Of a DNA stretch of 64,000 nucleotides, positions 53,593 through 62,751 are shown in pieces. This DNA is from Reyranella massiliensis 521 (GTDB taxonomy: Bacteria > Pseudomonadota > Alphaproteobacteria > Reyranellales > Reyranellaceae). How positions within the stretch are numbered: position 1 is the stretch's first letter; each line of letters starts with the position of its first letter. The translations under genes and the position numbers were made by a program. The notes under the pieces were generated by a model, which saw only the letters and a program-made list of their open reading frames with translations, was not told the DNA's origin and did not search any database. Location of the stretch: NCBI RefSeq assembly GCF_000312425.1, contig NZ_HE997181.1, positions 133,002 to 197,001 on the forward strand. The letters run 5' to 3'.

Positions 53593-54987
53593 ATGCCGGC
53601 CGATCTGCATTACCTGTCGCTCGACGAGGTCGCGCGGCGCCTGAAGGCGCGCAAGCTGTCGTCCGTCGAAGCGACGCAGTCGATGCTCGATCGCGTCGCC
53701 AAGGTCGACCCCAAGCTCAAGAGTTATGCGACGCTGACCCCGGAGCGTGCGTTGGCAGATGCGGCGCGTCTCGACGCCGAGACGGCGGCCGGACGATCGC
53801 GCGGCGCGCTGCATGGTGTGCCGATTGCGGTGAAGGATCTGTGCAATACGGCAGGTGTAGCCACTGCGGCAGGCATGGCGATCCATCGCGCCAACGTGCC
53901 GGCCAAGGATGCCACGGTCGTCGCGCGGCTCAAGGAAGCGGGTGCCGTCATCCTGGGCAAACTGCAGATGACGGAAGGCGCCTATGGCGCACACCATCCC
54001 ACGATTCCGGCGCCGCTCAATCCCTGGAATGCTGCCTATTGGACGGGCTCTTCCTCGTCGGGCTCAGGTGCTGCGACGGCGGCCGGTCTCTGCTTTGCCT
54101 CGCTGGGATCCGATACGGGCGGCTCGATCCGCTTTCCCTCGACGATGAACGGATTGAGCGGTCTCAAGCCGACCTGGGGCAGGGTGAGTCGCGCCGGCGT
54201 CTTCCCGCTGGGCGAGTCTCTCGACCATATTGGTCCGATGGCGCGCAGTGCTCTCGACGCCGCGATCGTGTTGGGCGTCATTGCCGGCGCCGATCCGGAC
54301 GACGCGACGGCGGCAGGGCTGCCGGTGCCCGATTATGCCGCCGCCATCTCAACGGGCGTGAAGGGCAGGCGCATCGGTTTGCCGACGAACCTTCGCAATC
54401 TCGACAATGATTCCGAACAGGCAATCGCCGGTGCGGTCGAGGCCTTCAAGAAGGCAGGAGCCACGATTGTCGATGTGACCCTGCCGCAGAGCTTCTTTCA
54501 GGCGTCCTACGATTGGGTGCCGCTCTGTGCCGTCGAGGCTGCCGTGGCACATGCCGAGATGTATCCAAAGCATGCCGGCGACTACGGCCCCGTGTTGGCG
54601 GGCCTTCTCGATACCGGCCTGAAGCTCTCGGGGCTCGACCTCCAGCGGCTGCTGCTGCGGCGGGCGACGTTGAAGGGCGAGCTCGACAAGCTCCTGGCGT
54701 CGGTCGATCTCCTGCTTCTGCCGGTGATGGAGCGGGCTGTCTGGTCGCTCGAGGCCCTGGCTGCAGGCGGCCGCGAGGTCGAGGCCGTTGCCGGCCGGCT
54801 GCGTTACACCGCGCCGATGGATATGAGCGGCCATCCCACGCTCACCTTGCCCGGTGGAATGACGCGGGATGCGGTGCCGACCGGCTTCCAGATCGCTGCG
54901 CGGGCCTTCGACGAGGCGGCCATCCTGGCGGCCGGCCATGCCTATCAGCAGGTCACGGACTGGCATCTGAAGCGCCCTCCCTCGTGA
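53593..54987 (+). CDS. Amidase (amidase signature family)
   Basis: A 464-residue amidase with the Ser-cisSer-Lys triad: Lys81 (AVKDLCN), the cis-Ser in TGSSSSGSG (about 154) and nucleophile Ser178 in GSDTGGSIR, followed by the GLKPTWGRVSR signature. It hydrolyses an amide, for example an indole acetamide or aryl amide; GatA is less likely without GatB/C nearby. GGAG precedes the ATG. Confidence 0.9.
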   Translation: MPADLHYLSLDEVARRLKARKLSSVEATQSMLDRVAKVDPKLKSYATLTPERALADAARLDAETAAGRSRGALHGVPIAVKDLCNTAGVATAAGMAIHRANVPAKDATVVARLKEAGAVILGKLQMTEGAYGAHHPTIPAPLNPWNAAYWTGSSSSGSGAATAAGLCFASLGSDTGGSIRFPSTMNGLSGLKPTWGRVSRAGVFPLGESLDHIGPMARSALDAAIVLGVIAGADPDDATAAGLPVPDYAAAISTGVKGRRIGLPTNLRNLDNDSEQAIAGAVEAFKKAGATIVDVTLPQSFFQASYDWVPLCAVEAAVAHAEMYPKHAGDYGPVLAGLLDTGLKLSGLDLQRLLLRRATLKGELDKLLASVDLLLLPVMERAVWSLEALAAGGREVEAVAGRLRYTAPMDMSGHPTLTLPGGMTRDAVPTGFQIAARAFDEAAILAAGHAYQQVTDWHLKRPPS

Positions 54988-55090
54988 GACGGTCTTCTCA
55001 GAAGACTCTCTGCCCGTGTTGGACGCTGAATCTCCTTTCAATTATAGTGAATGAATCGCCTTGGGGGAGGTGGGGCAAGGCAGTGGGTGC

Positions 55091-57208
55091 ATGAAAATTC
55101 TTCGCGATACAAATCTGCGCCTGCGCCCAAGCATCCTGACGCTGTTTGTCCTTCTGACGGTGCCTGTCTTCATCGCGATCGTGGCGGTGAACTATGTTTC
55201 GAACGAGAGGATCGCCCGAGACAACGCCGAGAGCCTACTGAAGCGTTTCAACGTCGAGGCGGTCGAAAACATCCAGAACGTCTTCGAGCCCATCAAGTCG
55301 CTGGTGCGCAGCGCGGCCGCCGTCGGCAGCGAGCAGCCCGATTTCTTCGAAAGCAAGAGCTCGGTCGCCTATCTCTTCAGCATTCTCCAGCACAGTCAGC
55401 GGATCATCAGCGTCTATGTCGGCATGACCGACGGTGCGTTTCGTCAGGCTCGCCAGATCAATCCGGCAGTCGAAATCCAGGGCAAGCTGCCGCCACCCGG
55501 TACGCGCTATGCCGAACGCTGGATCGATCCGTCGCTGCGGTCTGCACCTGTCGATCATTATATTTTTCTGGATGCCGAGCGTCGTGAACTGGGCAGCTCG
55601 GAGCTGACGACTTCCTACGATCCGCGAGCACGGCTGTGGTATCGGACGGCACAGCAGACAGGTGGGATTTCCGTCAGCGACGTCGACGTCTTCGCGACGC
55701 TCGGGCTTGTCGGCTTCACGGTTGGCGCGCCGTTCTATAAGGACGACACGCTGCAGGGCGTAGCCGCCGCCGACATCACGCTCGACGATCTTTCCAACTA
55801 TCTCGCCGAACGCAAGGTGAGCCCCGGTACGCTCTCCTATATTCTCGATCATCAGGGCCGGGTCATTGCCAACTCCGAGCGCGCCAGGACCTATGCCAGT
55901 CATGCCGGTCGCGTGGAGCTGCAGCACATCACCTCGCTGGGCAACGACCTGCCTGCCGTGGCCTTCAGCTTTCGTCCGCGTGGCGACGAACAGATGTTCT
56001 CCTTTTCCCACGGCGGCAAGGACTACGTCGCGAGCCTCACGACCTTGCCGCCGTCGTTCGGAAAGAAGTGGCAGCTCTTCGTCGTCTCGCCGCTTTCGGA
56101 CTTCACCAGCATCTTTGTGGAGCACAACAACAAGCTCTTCGCCTTCGGTCTGATCGCCATCGCACTGCAGATCCTCATCATCTATTTCCTGTCGAGCGTC
56201 GTTTCCGCGCCGCTGGAGAAGCTCGCGCGCAAGGTGACGCAGATTCAGGATCTCGGGAGCGGCGAGACCCTGCCCGCGCTGCACTCGCCGATCCGCGAAG
56301 TGGCCCTGCTGTCGCGCGCGATCGACACGCTCGACGCCGCAGTGAAGTCCTTTGCCGCGTTCGTGCCCATCGGTCTCGTCCGTGAATTGCTCGATTCCGA
56401 TCAGAAGCTCGAGCTCGGGGGCCACAGCCGCTTCCTGACCATCTTCTTTTCCGATCTCGAAAGCTTTTCAACCCTGTCCGAGGAACTGCCGTCGCAGGAG
56501 CTGCTGCTGCGTGTGTCAGCCTATCTCGAAGTCGTGACCAAGGCCGTCAACGAGGAGCACGGCACCATCGACAAGTTCATCGGCGACGGCGTCATGGCCT
56601 TCTGGGGCGCACCGGCTTTGCTCGACGACCATGCGTTGCGCGCTTGCTACTCTGCCCTGCGCATCCGTCAGGCGATGGCTGCACTCAATGCCCGTTGGGA
56701 AGCCGAAGGCGGCAAGCCGTTGCGAATCCGCGTCGGCATCCACAGCGATGCCGTCCTGGTCGGCAACATCGGCTCCAAGGAGCGCATGAGTTACACGGTG
56801 ATAGGCGACGGCGTGAACGTCGCTTCACGCCTCGAAGGCATCAACAAGGAGTACGGCACGCGCATCTGCATCAGTCACTCGGTCTTCAAGGAGGCGGGCG
56901 ACCAGCTCTGCGTCCGGCCGATCGACGATGTGGTGGTCAAGGGTCGGCGCTCGAAGGTGCCGATCTACGAGCTGGTCGGCGCTTACGGGATCGGCGAAGA
57001 GTTCAAGCCCGATGCCGCCACCGAGAAGCTCTGCCGCATGACGCGGGTGGCCTACGAGGCGCTGATTGCCGAAGACTTCGCGCTGGCGCTCGAGCGCTAT
57101 CGCGCGATCCTGAACGAGTATCCCGACGATACGGTAGCGAACGAGATGGCCAAGCGCCTCGTCGCTACGGAAACCACGCCGCGAGTCCAGCGTCAGATGT
57201 CGCGCTGA
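55091..57208 (+). CDS. Membrane class III adenylate/guanylate cyclase (Cache-HAMP-CHD)
   Basis: A 705-residue sensor cyclase. TM1 at about residues 12-34 is followed by a periplasmic double-Cache-type domain (about 40-330), TM2 near 345-370, a HAMP linker, and a class III catalytic domain (about 445-640) with metal Asp455 (FFSDLESFS) and Asp499 (KFIGDGVMAFWGAP), 44 residues apart as expected, and the GDGVNVASRLE motif. It makes cAMP or cGMP in response to an external ligand. A short C-terminal segment follows. The ATG at 55091 is preferred over an upstream TTG. Confidence 0.92.
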   Translation: MKILRDTNLRLRPSILTLFVLLTVPVFIAIVAVNYVSNERIARDNAESLLKRFNVEAVENIQNVFEPIKSLVRSAAAVGSEQPDFFESKSSVAYLFSILQHSQRIISVYVGMTDGAFRQARQINPAVEIQGKLPPPGTRYAERWIDPSLRSAPVDHYIFLDAERRELGSSELTTSYDPRARLWYRTAQQTGGISVSDVDVFATLGLVGFTVGAPFYKDDTLQGVAAADITLDDLSNYLAERKVSPGTLSYILDHQGRVIANSERARTYASHAGRVELQHITSLGNDLPAVAFSFRPRGDEQMFSFSHGGKDYVASLTTLPPSFGKKWQLFVVSPLSDFTSIFVEHNNKLFAFGLIAIALQILIIYFLSSVVSAPLEKLARKVTQIQDLGSGETLPALHSPIREVALLSRAIDTLDAAVKSFAAFVPIGLVRELLDSDQKLELGGHSRFLTIFFSDLESFSTLSEELPSQELLLRVSAYLEVVTKAVNEEHGTIDKFIGDGVMAFWGAPALLDDHALRACYSALRIRQAMAALNARWEAEGGKPLRIRVGIHSDAVLVGNIGSKERMSYTVIGDGVNVASRLEGINKEYGTRICISHSVFKEAGDQLCVRPIDDVVVKGRRSKVPIYELVGAYGIGEEFKPDAATEKLCRMTRVAYEALIAEDFALALERYRAILNEYPDDTVANEMAKRLVATETTPRVQRQMSR

Positions 57209-57215
57209 CCGAGAG

Positions 57216-57926
57216 ATGGATCGCCGTTTCATGCTGGATGTTGCCAAGCCTTCCCCTGCCACGATTGCCCTGCGGCCAAGCGAGTACACCGCTGCTCTGA
57301 TCCAGGTCCTGCGGCGCCGGCCGGAGTGTGTGAGGGGCGCGAAAGTCCTTGAAATGGGATGCGGCAGCGGCGTCGTGCTGGCGGCGCTCGGTGCGATGGG
57401 GGCGGGCTCGTTGAGCGGTATCGACATCGAGGGCGAAGCCGTGACCAGCGGCCGGTCGTTGCTGCGCGAACTAGGTCTCGATGCCGAACTTTTCCATGGC
57501 GATATGTGGCAGCCCGTCGCCGGTTGTCGCTTCGACCTGGTCGTCGCCAACTTGCCGCACTTTCCGATGGAGCATATCGAAGTGGCGGGCCGTCTTCCGA
57601 CCTGGAGTTCGGGCGGCGCCGATGGCCGGGAGTTCCTGGATCCCTTCATCGAAGGTCTGGCCGACCATTTTACCGCCAAGGCGCGGGCGGTTCTCACTCA
57701 CAATGCCTTTGTCGATATCGAGCGTTCGCGCCGCCTCGCGGCACGCCACGGACTCGGGCTCACGATTCTTGCCTCGGTGCTGGTCCATATCGCCAACGAG
57801 AAACTCGCGCTGATGACCCCGTCGGTGCTGCTGGCGGAGGAGGGCAAGTCGATCCATCGCTATGGCCCGCATGTCTTCGCCGATTTTCATATCGTGGAGA
57901 TCTCTCCCCTCGGAACGCAGGACTGA
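57216..57926 (+). CDS. SAM-dependent methyltransferase (class I, HemK-like)
   Basis: A 236-residue methyltransferase. The SAM-binding motif I is VLEMGCGSG (45-53). Motif IV appears as VVANLPHFPM, an NPPY-like variant (NLPH) used by N-methylating enzymes. Target unknown. It follows the cyclase by 7 bases and precedes the ABC genes by 1 base, so the run is one transcript. Confidence 0.85.
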   Translation: MDRRFMLDVAKPSPATIALRPSEYTAALIQVLRRRPECVRGAKVLEMGCGSGVVLAALGAMGAGSLSGIDIEGEAVTSGRSLLRELGLDAELFHGDMWQPVAGCRFDLVVANLPHFPMEHIEVAGRLPTWSSGGADGREFLDPFIEGLADHFTAKARAVLTHNAFVDIERSRRLAARHGLGLTILASVLVHIANEKLALMTPSVLLAEEGKSIHRYGPHVFADFHIVEISPLGTQD

Positions 57927-57927
57927 G

Positions 57928-59595
57928 ATGTCCATCCGGCGTGGCCTGCTCCTGGTCTTGGCGTGGCTTGCCTTGTTCGCCGCTCCCGCTGCCCGGGCGG
58001 AAACGCCGGATGCGGCGCTGGCGGCGCTGCTCGACGAGGCGCGCGTTGCCGCGGCAGTGCCCGGCGCCTGTAGTCAATCGGGCGTCGACCGCCTCGTCCG
58101 GCTCTATTGCACCGGCACGATTCGCATTGGCGTGCGCGAATACTATCCGCTGTTCGGCACGCGCGAGGGCCAGGAACGTATCGGCTATGACGTCGATGTC
58201 GGCCGCGCCATGGCCGAGCGTCTTGGCGTCACGCCTGAGTTCAGTCGAGTCAATGCTGCCAGCCGCATCCCGCGGCTGGCGGATGACAAGATCGACCTCA
58301 CCATCGCCACCATGGGCCACAATGCCCAGCGCGACGATCAGGTGCGATTCATCCGGCCGCACTACTATCAGTCCGAAACGACGATCGTCGGCCCGAAGTC
58401 GCTGGAGATCAAGGATTGGTCCGACATCGCCAATCGGACGATCTGCGTCACCGTCGGCAACGGCTCGAATGCACAGATCGTCTCTCATGGCGCGCGCCTG
58501 ATGCTGTTCGACGAAGCCGGCGTTCTGCCCGACAGGCTGCGCGACGAGATCTGCACCCTGGCAGCACAGGACGACAGCTTCTTCGCCTATTATTTCACCG
58601 ACCCGGCTTTCACCGCGCGCTTCGACCAGAAGTTCGGGTTCGCCCAGGTGCCCTGGGGGGTGGCCGTTGCCCAGTCTGGTACCGATCGATTGGCAAGGGC
58701 GCTGGATCTCATCAGCCAGATATTCCATCGCGATGGCGAGTTCCTGAGGATCGCGAGGGAAAACCATGTCGGTACCGGCTTCCTCGAACGCCAGCGCACG
58801 GTCTGGAGCCGGCCGGATTGCAACACGGCCGCAGGCAGCTCCGATCCGGCCTGCGTTCTGCCCGCACTTTCCGCCGTGCTGGAGCCGACGCCCATCGCCG
58901 GGCGCGTTGCCGGCTTCGAGACCTGGATAGAAAGGCATACGGGAATTGCCCTGCAGCTCCCGATGTTCAAGACCATGCCGGCGTGGCAGATCTTCAAGGC
59001 CGGTATCATCAATTCACTCATCCTGGTGGCCGGTGCGCTGGCAGCGACGCTGCTCTTCGCCCTGATCCTCGGCGCGCTCCAGAGCTCGCGCTCCTTCGTG
59101 GCGCGCTGGCCGGCGCGGCTCCTCACCATCATTCTGCAATCCTCGCCGGTCGTACTGACCCTGGTCATCTCCGCCGCCGTGGCCCACGCTCTCTTTCCCT
59201 ATTCGTCTGCTGTCGCGATCGGGGCGGCCATCGTGGCGCTCGGCCTGATGAACGGCAGCAATGCCGGCCAGGCGATTGCCGAGGCCATGCATTCGCTGCG
59301 GACGGAGAAGGGCGGGCCCCCGGCGCCGACGAGCGAGCTGTACGGCCGCGCCGTCAGCCGGTCGGCCACGCAGATCGTGTCGTTCCTGATCAACGCGGCG
59401 AAGGGTACGCCCATCGCGAGCTTCATCGGTGCGCCGGAACTGCTCAGCGCCCTGACCGACATCACCTCCTTCGCCAGCGGCCGGGCCAGCACCTATTCGC
59501 TGCTGCTGGTGTTCTACATCGCCGTCGTGATCGTCGTGGTCTGGCTCTGCGGCAAGCTGCGACTCTGGCTCGAACGCCGTCAGGTGGCAGCATGA
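57928..59595 (+). CDS. ABC importer: substrate-binding protein-permease fusion
   Basis: A 555-residue fusion. A Sec signal peptide (residues about 1-23) is followed by an amino-acid-type periplasmic binding domain (about 40-330; GTIRIGVREYYPLFGTREGQERIGYDVDVGRAMAE), a linker, and a membrane domain of about five helices (from about 360). The permease EAA-like loop is diverged (EAMHSLRTEKGG...). It overlaps the next permease by 4 bases. No ATPase gene is adjacent. Confidence 0.88.
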   Translation: MSIRRGLLLVLAWLALFAAPAARAETPDAALAALLDEARVAAAVPGACSQSGVDRLVRLYCTGTIRIGVREYYPLFGTREGQERIGYDVDVGRAMAERLGVTPEFSRVNAASRIPRLADDKIDLTIATMGHNAQRDDQVRFIRPHYYQSETTIVGPKSLEIKDWSDIANRTICVTVGNGSNAQIVSHGARLMLFDEAGVLPDRLRDEICTLAAQDDSFFAYYFTDPAFTARFDQKFGFAQVPWGVAVAQSGTDRLARALDLISQIFHRDGEFLRIARENHVGTGFLERQRTVWSRPDCNTAAGSSDPACVLPALSAVLEPTPIAGRVAGFETWIERHTGIALQLPMFKTMPAWQIFKAGIINSLILVAGALAATLLFALILGALQSSRSFVARWPARLLTIILQSSPVVLTLVISAAVAHALFPYSSAVAIGAAIVALGLMNGSNAGQAIAEAMHSLRTEKGGPPAPTSELYGRAVSRSATQIVSFLINAAKGTPIASFIGAPELLSALTDITSFASGRASTYSLLLVFYIAVVIVVVWLCGKLRLWLERRQVAA

Positions 59596-60221
59596 GCCGC
59601 ATCTCGCCCGATTTCCTGCCGCAACTCCTGGCCGGCATGGTGGTCAACTTCGAGATCGCGGCGATTGCGCTCGTGATCGGCCTTGCCGTTGGCGGCCTGC
59701 TCACCTGGGCGAAGCTGGGCGGCGGCGTGGTGGGCGCGCTTGCCACGACGCTCATCGGCTTGATGCGGGCAGCGCCGACCTTCGTCGTGATGTTCTTCCT
59801 GCTGAACATCATCCCGTCCGATGCAAGCCTGTTCGGCATCAATGTCGCGCCGTCCGGCGTCATGACGGTCGCCCTGTCGCTGGTGCCCTATGCCGCGGCC
59901 TATGTTGCCGACAATGGAAGCGAGGCCCTGAAGCAGCTTCGCGACGGCTCGCCGCTCGGTGCCTTGCTCTTCCTGCCGAATGTCACGCGCGCCTATTTCG
60001 TGCTCGTGATGTCGTCCAGTGCCGGTGCAGCCATCGGTGTCAGCGAGGGAATTGCGGTGATCCTGCGCGAGGCCGAGCGGATGCCGACGCTTGGTGACAA
60101 GATGGTGTTGTTTGCCATCGGCATCGTCTGCTTCGGCATCACGCTGCAGGCGGGTTTTGCTCTGATGCGGCTGTTGCAGCATTGGCTCGGCCACCTCGCA
60201 TTGCGCGGTCGTCAGGGCTAG
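59592..60221 (+). CDS. ABC amino-acid-type permease
   Basis: A 209-residue membrane protein with about five helices and the HisM/GlnP-like layout (LLAGMVVNFEIAAIALVIGLAVGGLLTWAK; TTLIGLMRAAPTFVVMFFLL). The EAA loop is poorly conserved, as in its partner. It overlaps the fusion gene by ATGA, so the two would form a heterodimeric permease. The gene for the ATP-binding subunit is not in the window. Confidence 0.87.
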   Translation: MSRISPDFLPQLLAGMVVNFEIAAIALVIGLAVGGLLTWAKLGGGVVGALATTLIGLMRAAPTFVVMFFLLNIIPSDASLFGINVAPSGVMTVALSLVPYAAAYVADNGSEALKQLRDGSPLGALLFLPNVTRAYFVLVMSSSAGAAIGVSEGIAVILREAERMPTLGDKMVLFAIGIVCFGITLQAGFALMRLLQHWLGHLALRGRQG

Positions 60222-60230
60222 GCTGCCGGG

Positions 60231-61106
60231 ATGAGCAATGATCTGCAGTATGCGTCCGTCTTTCGTCCCGGCCTGTTCGCCGGCCGCACCATCCTCGTCA
60301 CCGGCGGAGGTTCCGGCCTGGGGCGGTGTGCTGCACATGAACTGAAATCACTCGGCGCGCGGCTGGCGATCGCGGGCCGCACCCAGGAGAAGCTCGATCG
60401 GGTGAAAGAGGAGCTGGGCGATCCTGACACCTTCACCTTCGCTGCCGATCTCAGGCGCGAGGAGGAGGTCAAGGCCATGGTCGATAGTGTGCTGGCCTGG
60501 AGCGGCGGGCGCATCGACGGGCTGGTGAACAACGCTGGCGGCCAGTTTCCGGCCCAGCTCAAGGACATCTCGCTGAATGGCTGGAATGCCGTGGTAAACA
60601 ACAACATGACCGCGACCTTCCTGGTCTCCAAGGCGGTCTATCTCGGCTCGATGGAAAAGCACGGCGGCGCCATCGTGAATGTCGGCGCCGATTTCGAACT
60701 GGGCAATCCCGGCATGGGCCACAATGGTGCCGCGCGCGCCGGCCAGACCAACTTCACCTATACGGCCTCGGTCGAATGGGCCCATTCCGGCGTGCGCGTG
60801 AACTCCGTGCTGCCAGGTTTCATCGCTTCTTCGGGCTTGGACCGCTATCCCGAACGCGCGCACAACGTGCTGCGCGGGGTCAAGAGCCGCGTGCCGTTGA
60901 AGCGGCATGGCACGGAGTCGGAGATCGCCGCGGCCATCGTCTATCTGCTGAGCGATGCCGCCGCCTATGTTACCGGCACGTCGCTGCGCGTAGACGGCGG
61001 CCTGCACAATGCCGGCAAGTCGAGCTTCTACGAAGTGCCGGATCACGACCGGTCCAAACCGTTCAACGGCTTTCCGCTCTATCGTCCGCCAAAGGTGCTG
61101 GAGTAG
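60231..61106 (+). CDS. SDR-family 2-enoyl-CoA/2,4-dienoyl-CoA reductase-like protein
   Basis: A 291-residue short-chain dehydrogenase. The NADP motif is TGGGSGLG (24-31) and NNAGG is present. The usual YxxxK is absent; instead HNGAARAGQTNFTYTASVEW resembles peroxisomal trans-2-enoyl-CoA reductase (PECR) and dienoyl-CoA reductases, which lack the classic Tyr-Lys pair. It would reduce an enoyl-CoA with NADPH. It starts 9 bases after the permease stop. Confidence 0.86.
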   Translation: MSNDLQYASVFRPGLFAGRTILVTGGGSGLGRCAAHELKSLGARLAIAGRTQEKLDRVKEELGDPDTFTFAADLRREEEVKAMVDSVLAWSGGRIDGLVNNAGGQFPAQLKDISLNGWNAVVNNNMTATFLVSKAVYLGSMEKHGGAIVNVGADFELGNPGMGHNGAARAGQTNFTYTASVEWAHSGVRVNSVLPGFIASSGLDRYPERAHNVLRGVKSRVPLKRHGTESEIAAAIVYLLSDAAAYVTGTSLRVDGGLHNAGKSSFYEVPDHDRSKPFNGFPLYRPPKVLE

Positions 61107-61150
61107 TCTCTGTGCGCCTTTATCGGGCCCTGAACCAACCGGAGGACACG

Positions 61151-61675
61151 ATGCGTATTGGCCGATTTGTCGCTGCCTTGTCTGTCGTCTGCACCCTGGG
61201 CGTTGCTGCCTCGCTTCCGGCCCACGCCCAGACCGCCAAGGCGGCGCTGAAGGACGCCGGCGGCAAGGACGTGGGCACGGTCCAGCTCATCCAGACACCA
61301 CATGGTGTGCTGCTCAAGATGGCACTGAAGGGCGTTGCCCCCGGCGAGCATGCCTTCCACATCCACGCTGTCGGCAAGTGCGAGCCGCCCTTCACCAGCG
61401 CCGGCGGCCACTTCAATCCGGCCAACAAGAAGCACGGGATGGAAGCCAAGGAAGGCTCGCACGCCGGCGACATGCCGAACCTCTATGTACCGGCCAACGG
61501 TCAGCTGACGGTCGATGTGGCCAATCACATGGTCACCTTGGCCAAGGGGCAGCCGAACTCGGTGTTCGATGCGGACGGCTCGGCCATCATCATTCACGCT
61601 GGTGCCGACGACTATAAAACCGATCCGACGGGCAATGCCGGGGATCGCATCGCCTGTGGCGTGATCACCGAGTAG
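61151..61675 (+). CDS. sodC: Superoxide dismutase [Cu-Zn]
   Basis: A 174-residue exported SOD. A Sec signal peptide (ends LPAHA) precedes the beta-barrel with copper ligands in HAFHIH, bridging and zinc ligands in GGHFNP, HGMEA, HAGDMPN (Asp107) and IIIHAG, and the Cys pair GKCEP...IACGV. It detoxifies superoxide in the periplasm. GGAGG precedes the ATG at 61151. It is in line with the preceding SDR gene, 44 bases apart. Confidence 0.96.
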   Translation: MRIGRFVAALSVVCTLGVAASLPAHAQTAKAALKDAGGKDVGTVQLIQTPHGVLLKMALKGVAPGEHAFHIHAVGKCEPPFTSAGGHFNPANKKHGMEAKEGSHAGDMPNLYVPANGQLTVDVANHMVTLAKGQPNSVFDADGSAIIIHAGADDYKTDPTGNAGDRIACGVITE

Positions 61676-61712
61676 CTGTCGCTTTCTAAAGCCAAGGACT
61701 GGAGTCGATAGA

Positions 61713-62747
61713 ATGGATTTGGCCCGTTTCCCGCGTCGTCGTTACACGCATGCGCCCACGCCGATAGAGCTGCTGCCGCATTTTACCAAGGCGCTGGCGG
61801 CGAGCTGCCCGGGGGGCGTTGGTCCCGAGATATGGATCAAGCGCGACGATCTGCTGGGCCTCTTCCCTGGCGGCAACAAGACCCGCAAGCTCGAGTTCCT
61901 GGCGGCGGATGCGCTGGCGCAGGGCGCCGACACGCTGATCACTTGCGGCGCCCCCCAGTCCAACCATTGCCGCATCACGCTCTCGGCCGCGGTCAAGGAG
62001 GGGTTGAAGTGCCGCTTCGTGATCGAGGAGCGCGTGCCCGGCAGTTACAAGAAGGAAGCTGGCGGCAACAACTTCATGTTCGAACTGATGGGCGTCGAGG
62101 CCATCACCGTGGTGCCCGGCGGTTCGGACATGGCGGCGGCGATGTCGAAGGTGGCGCAGGAAGTCGCCTCCCTCGGCCGCAAGGGCTACATCATCCCCGG
62201 CGGCGGCTCCAACGCCATCGGTGGCCTGGGCTATGTCGCCTGCGTGCAGGAGATGCAGCAGCAGTGGCTCGACATGGGCCTGGCGCTCGACGCCGTGGTG
62301 GTGGGCTCCGGCAGCTCGGGCACGCACGGCGGCATGGTGGCGGGCTTCTTCGGCAACAGCATCAAGATCCCGCTGATCGGCATCGGCGTCAGCCGCGATC
62401 CGGCCGACCAGGAGCCGCTGGTTCACAAGGAAGCGCAGGCCGTGGCCGATCTTCTCGGCATCGGCAAGGTGCCGCGCGAGGCGGTGAAGAGCTTCGGTGG
62501 CTACTGGCAGCCGAAATACTCGGTGCCCAATGCGAAGATGGTGGAAGCTGTCCAGATGCTGGCGCGCACCGAGGGCATCCTGCTCGACCCCGTCTATACC
62601 GGGAAGATCATGGCGGGCCTGATCGGTCTGGCCCGCCAGGGTCACTTCAAGCCGAATGCCAAGGTGCTGTTCATGCACACCGGCGGCCTGCCCTCGCTCC
62701 ATGTCTACGAGGACGTGGTGCTCGGGCGCACGGTGCTGAACGACTGA
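61713..62747 (+). CDS. D-cysteine desulfhydrase/ACC deaminase-like PLP enzyme
   Basis: A 344-residue fold-type II PLP enzyme. It contains IKRDDLLGLFPGGNKTRKLEF with the PLP lysine at about 56, CGAPQSNHCR and GSSGTHGGMVAGF (phosphate loop). DcyD converts D-cysteine to pyruvate, sulfide and ammonia; ACC deaminase opens 1-aminocyclopropane-1-carboxylate. The overall pattern favours D-cysteine desulfhydrase. GGAG lies before the ATG. Confidence 0.85.
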   Translation: MDLARFPRRRYTHAPTPIELLPHFTKALAASCPGGVGPEIWIKRDDLLGLFPGGNKTRKLEFLAADALAQGADTLITCGAPQSNHCRITLSAAVKEGLKCRFVIEERVPGSYKKEAGGNNFMFELMGVEAITVVPGGSDMAAAMSKVAQEVASLGRKGYIIPGGGSNAIGGLGYVACVQEMQQQWLDMGLALDAVVVGSGSSGTHGGMVAGFFGNSIKIPLIGIGVSRDPADQEPLVHKEAQAVADLLGIGKVPREAVKSFGGYWQPKYSVPNAKMVEAVQMLARTEGILLDPVYTGKIMAGLIGLARQGHFKPNAKVLFMHTGGLPSLHVYEDVVLGRTVLND

Positions 62748-62751
62748 CCGG

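Noticed and set aside
60231..61106. The SDR as an inactive pseudogene because YxxxK is missing
   Set aside because: PECR and dienoyl-CoA reductases naturally lack the classic pair and have the same HxGAARAG pattern.
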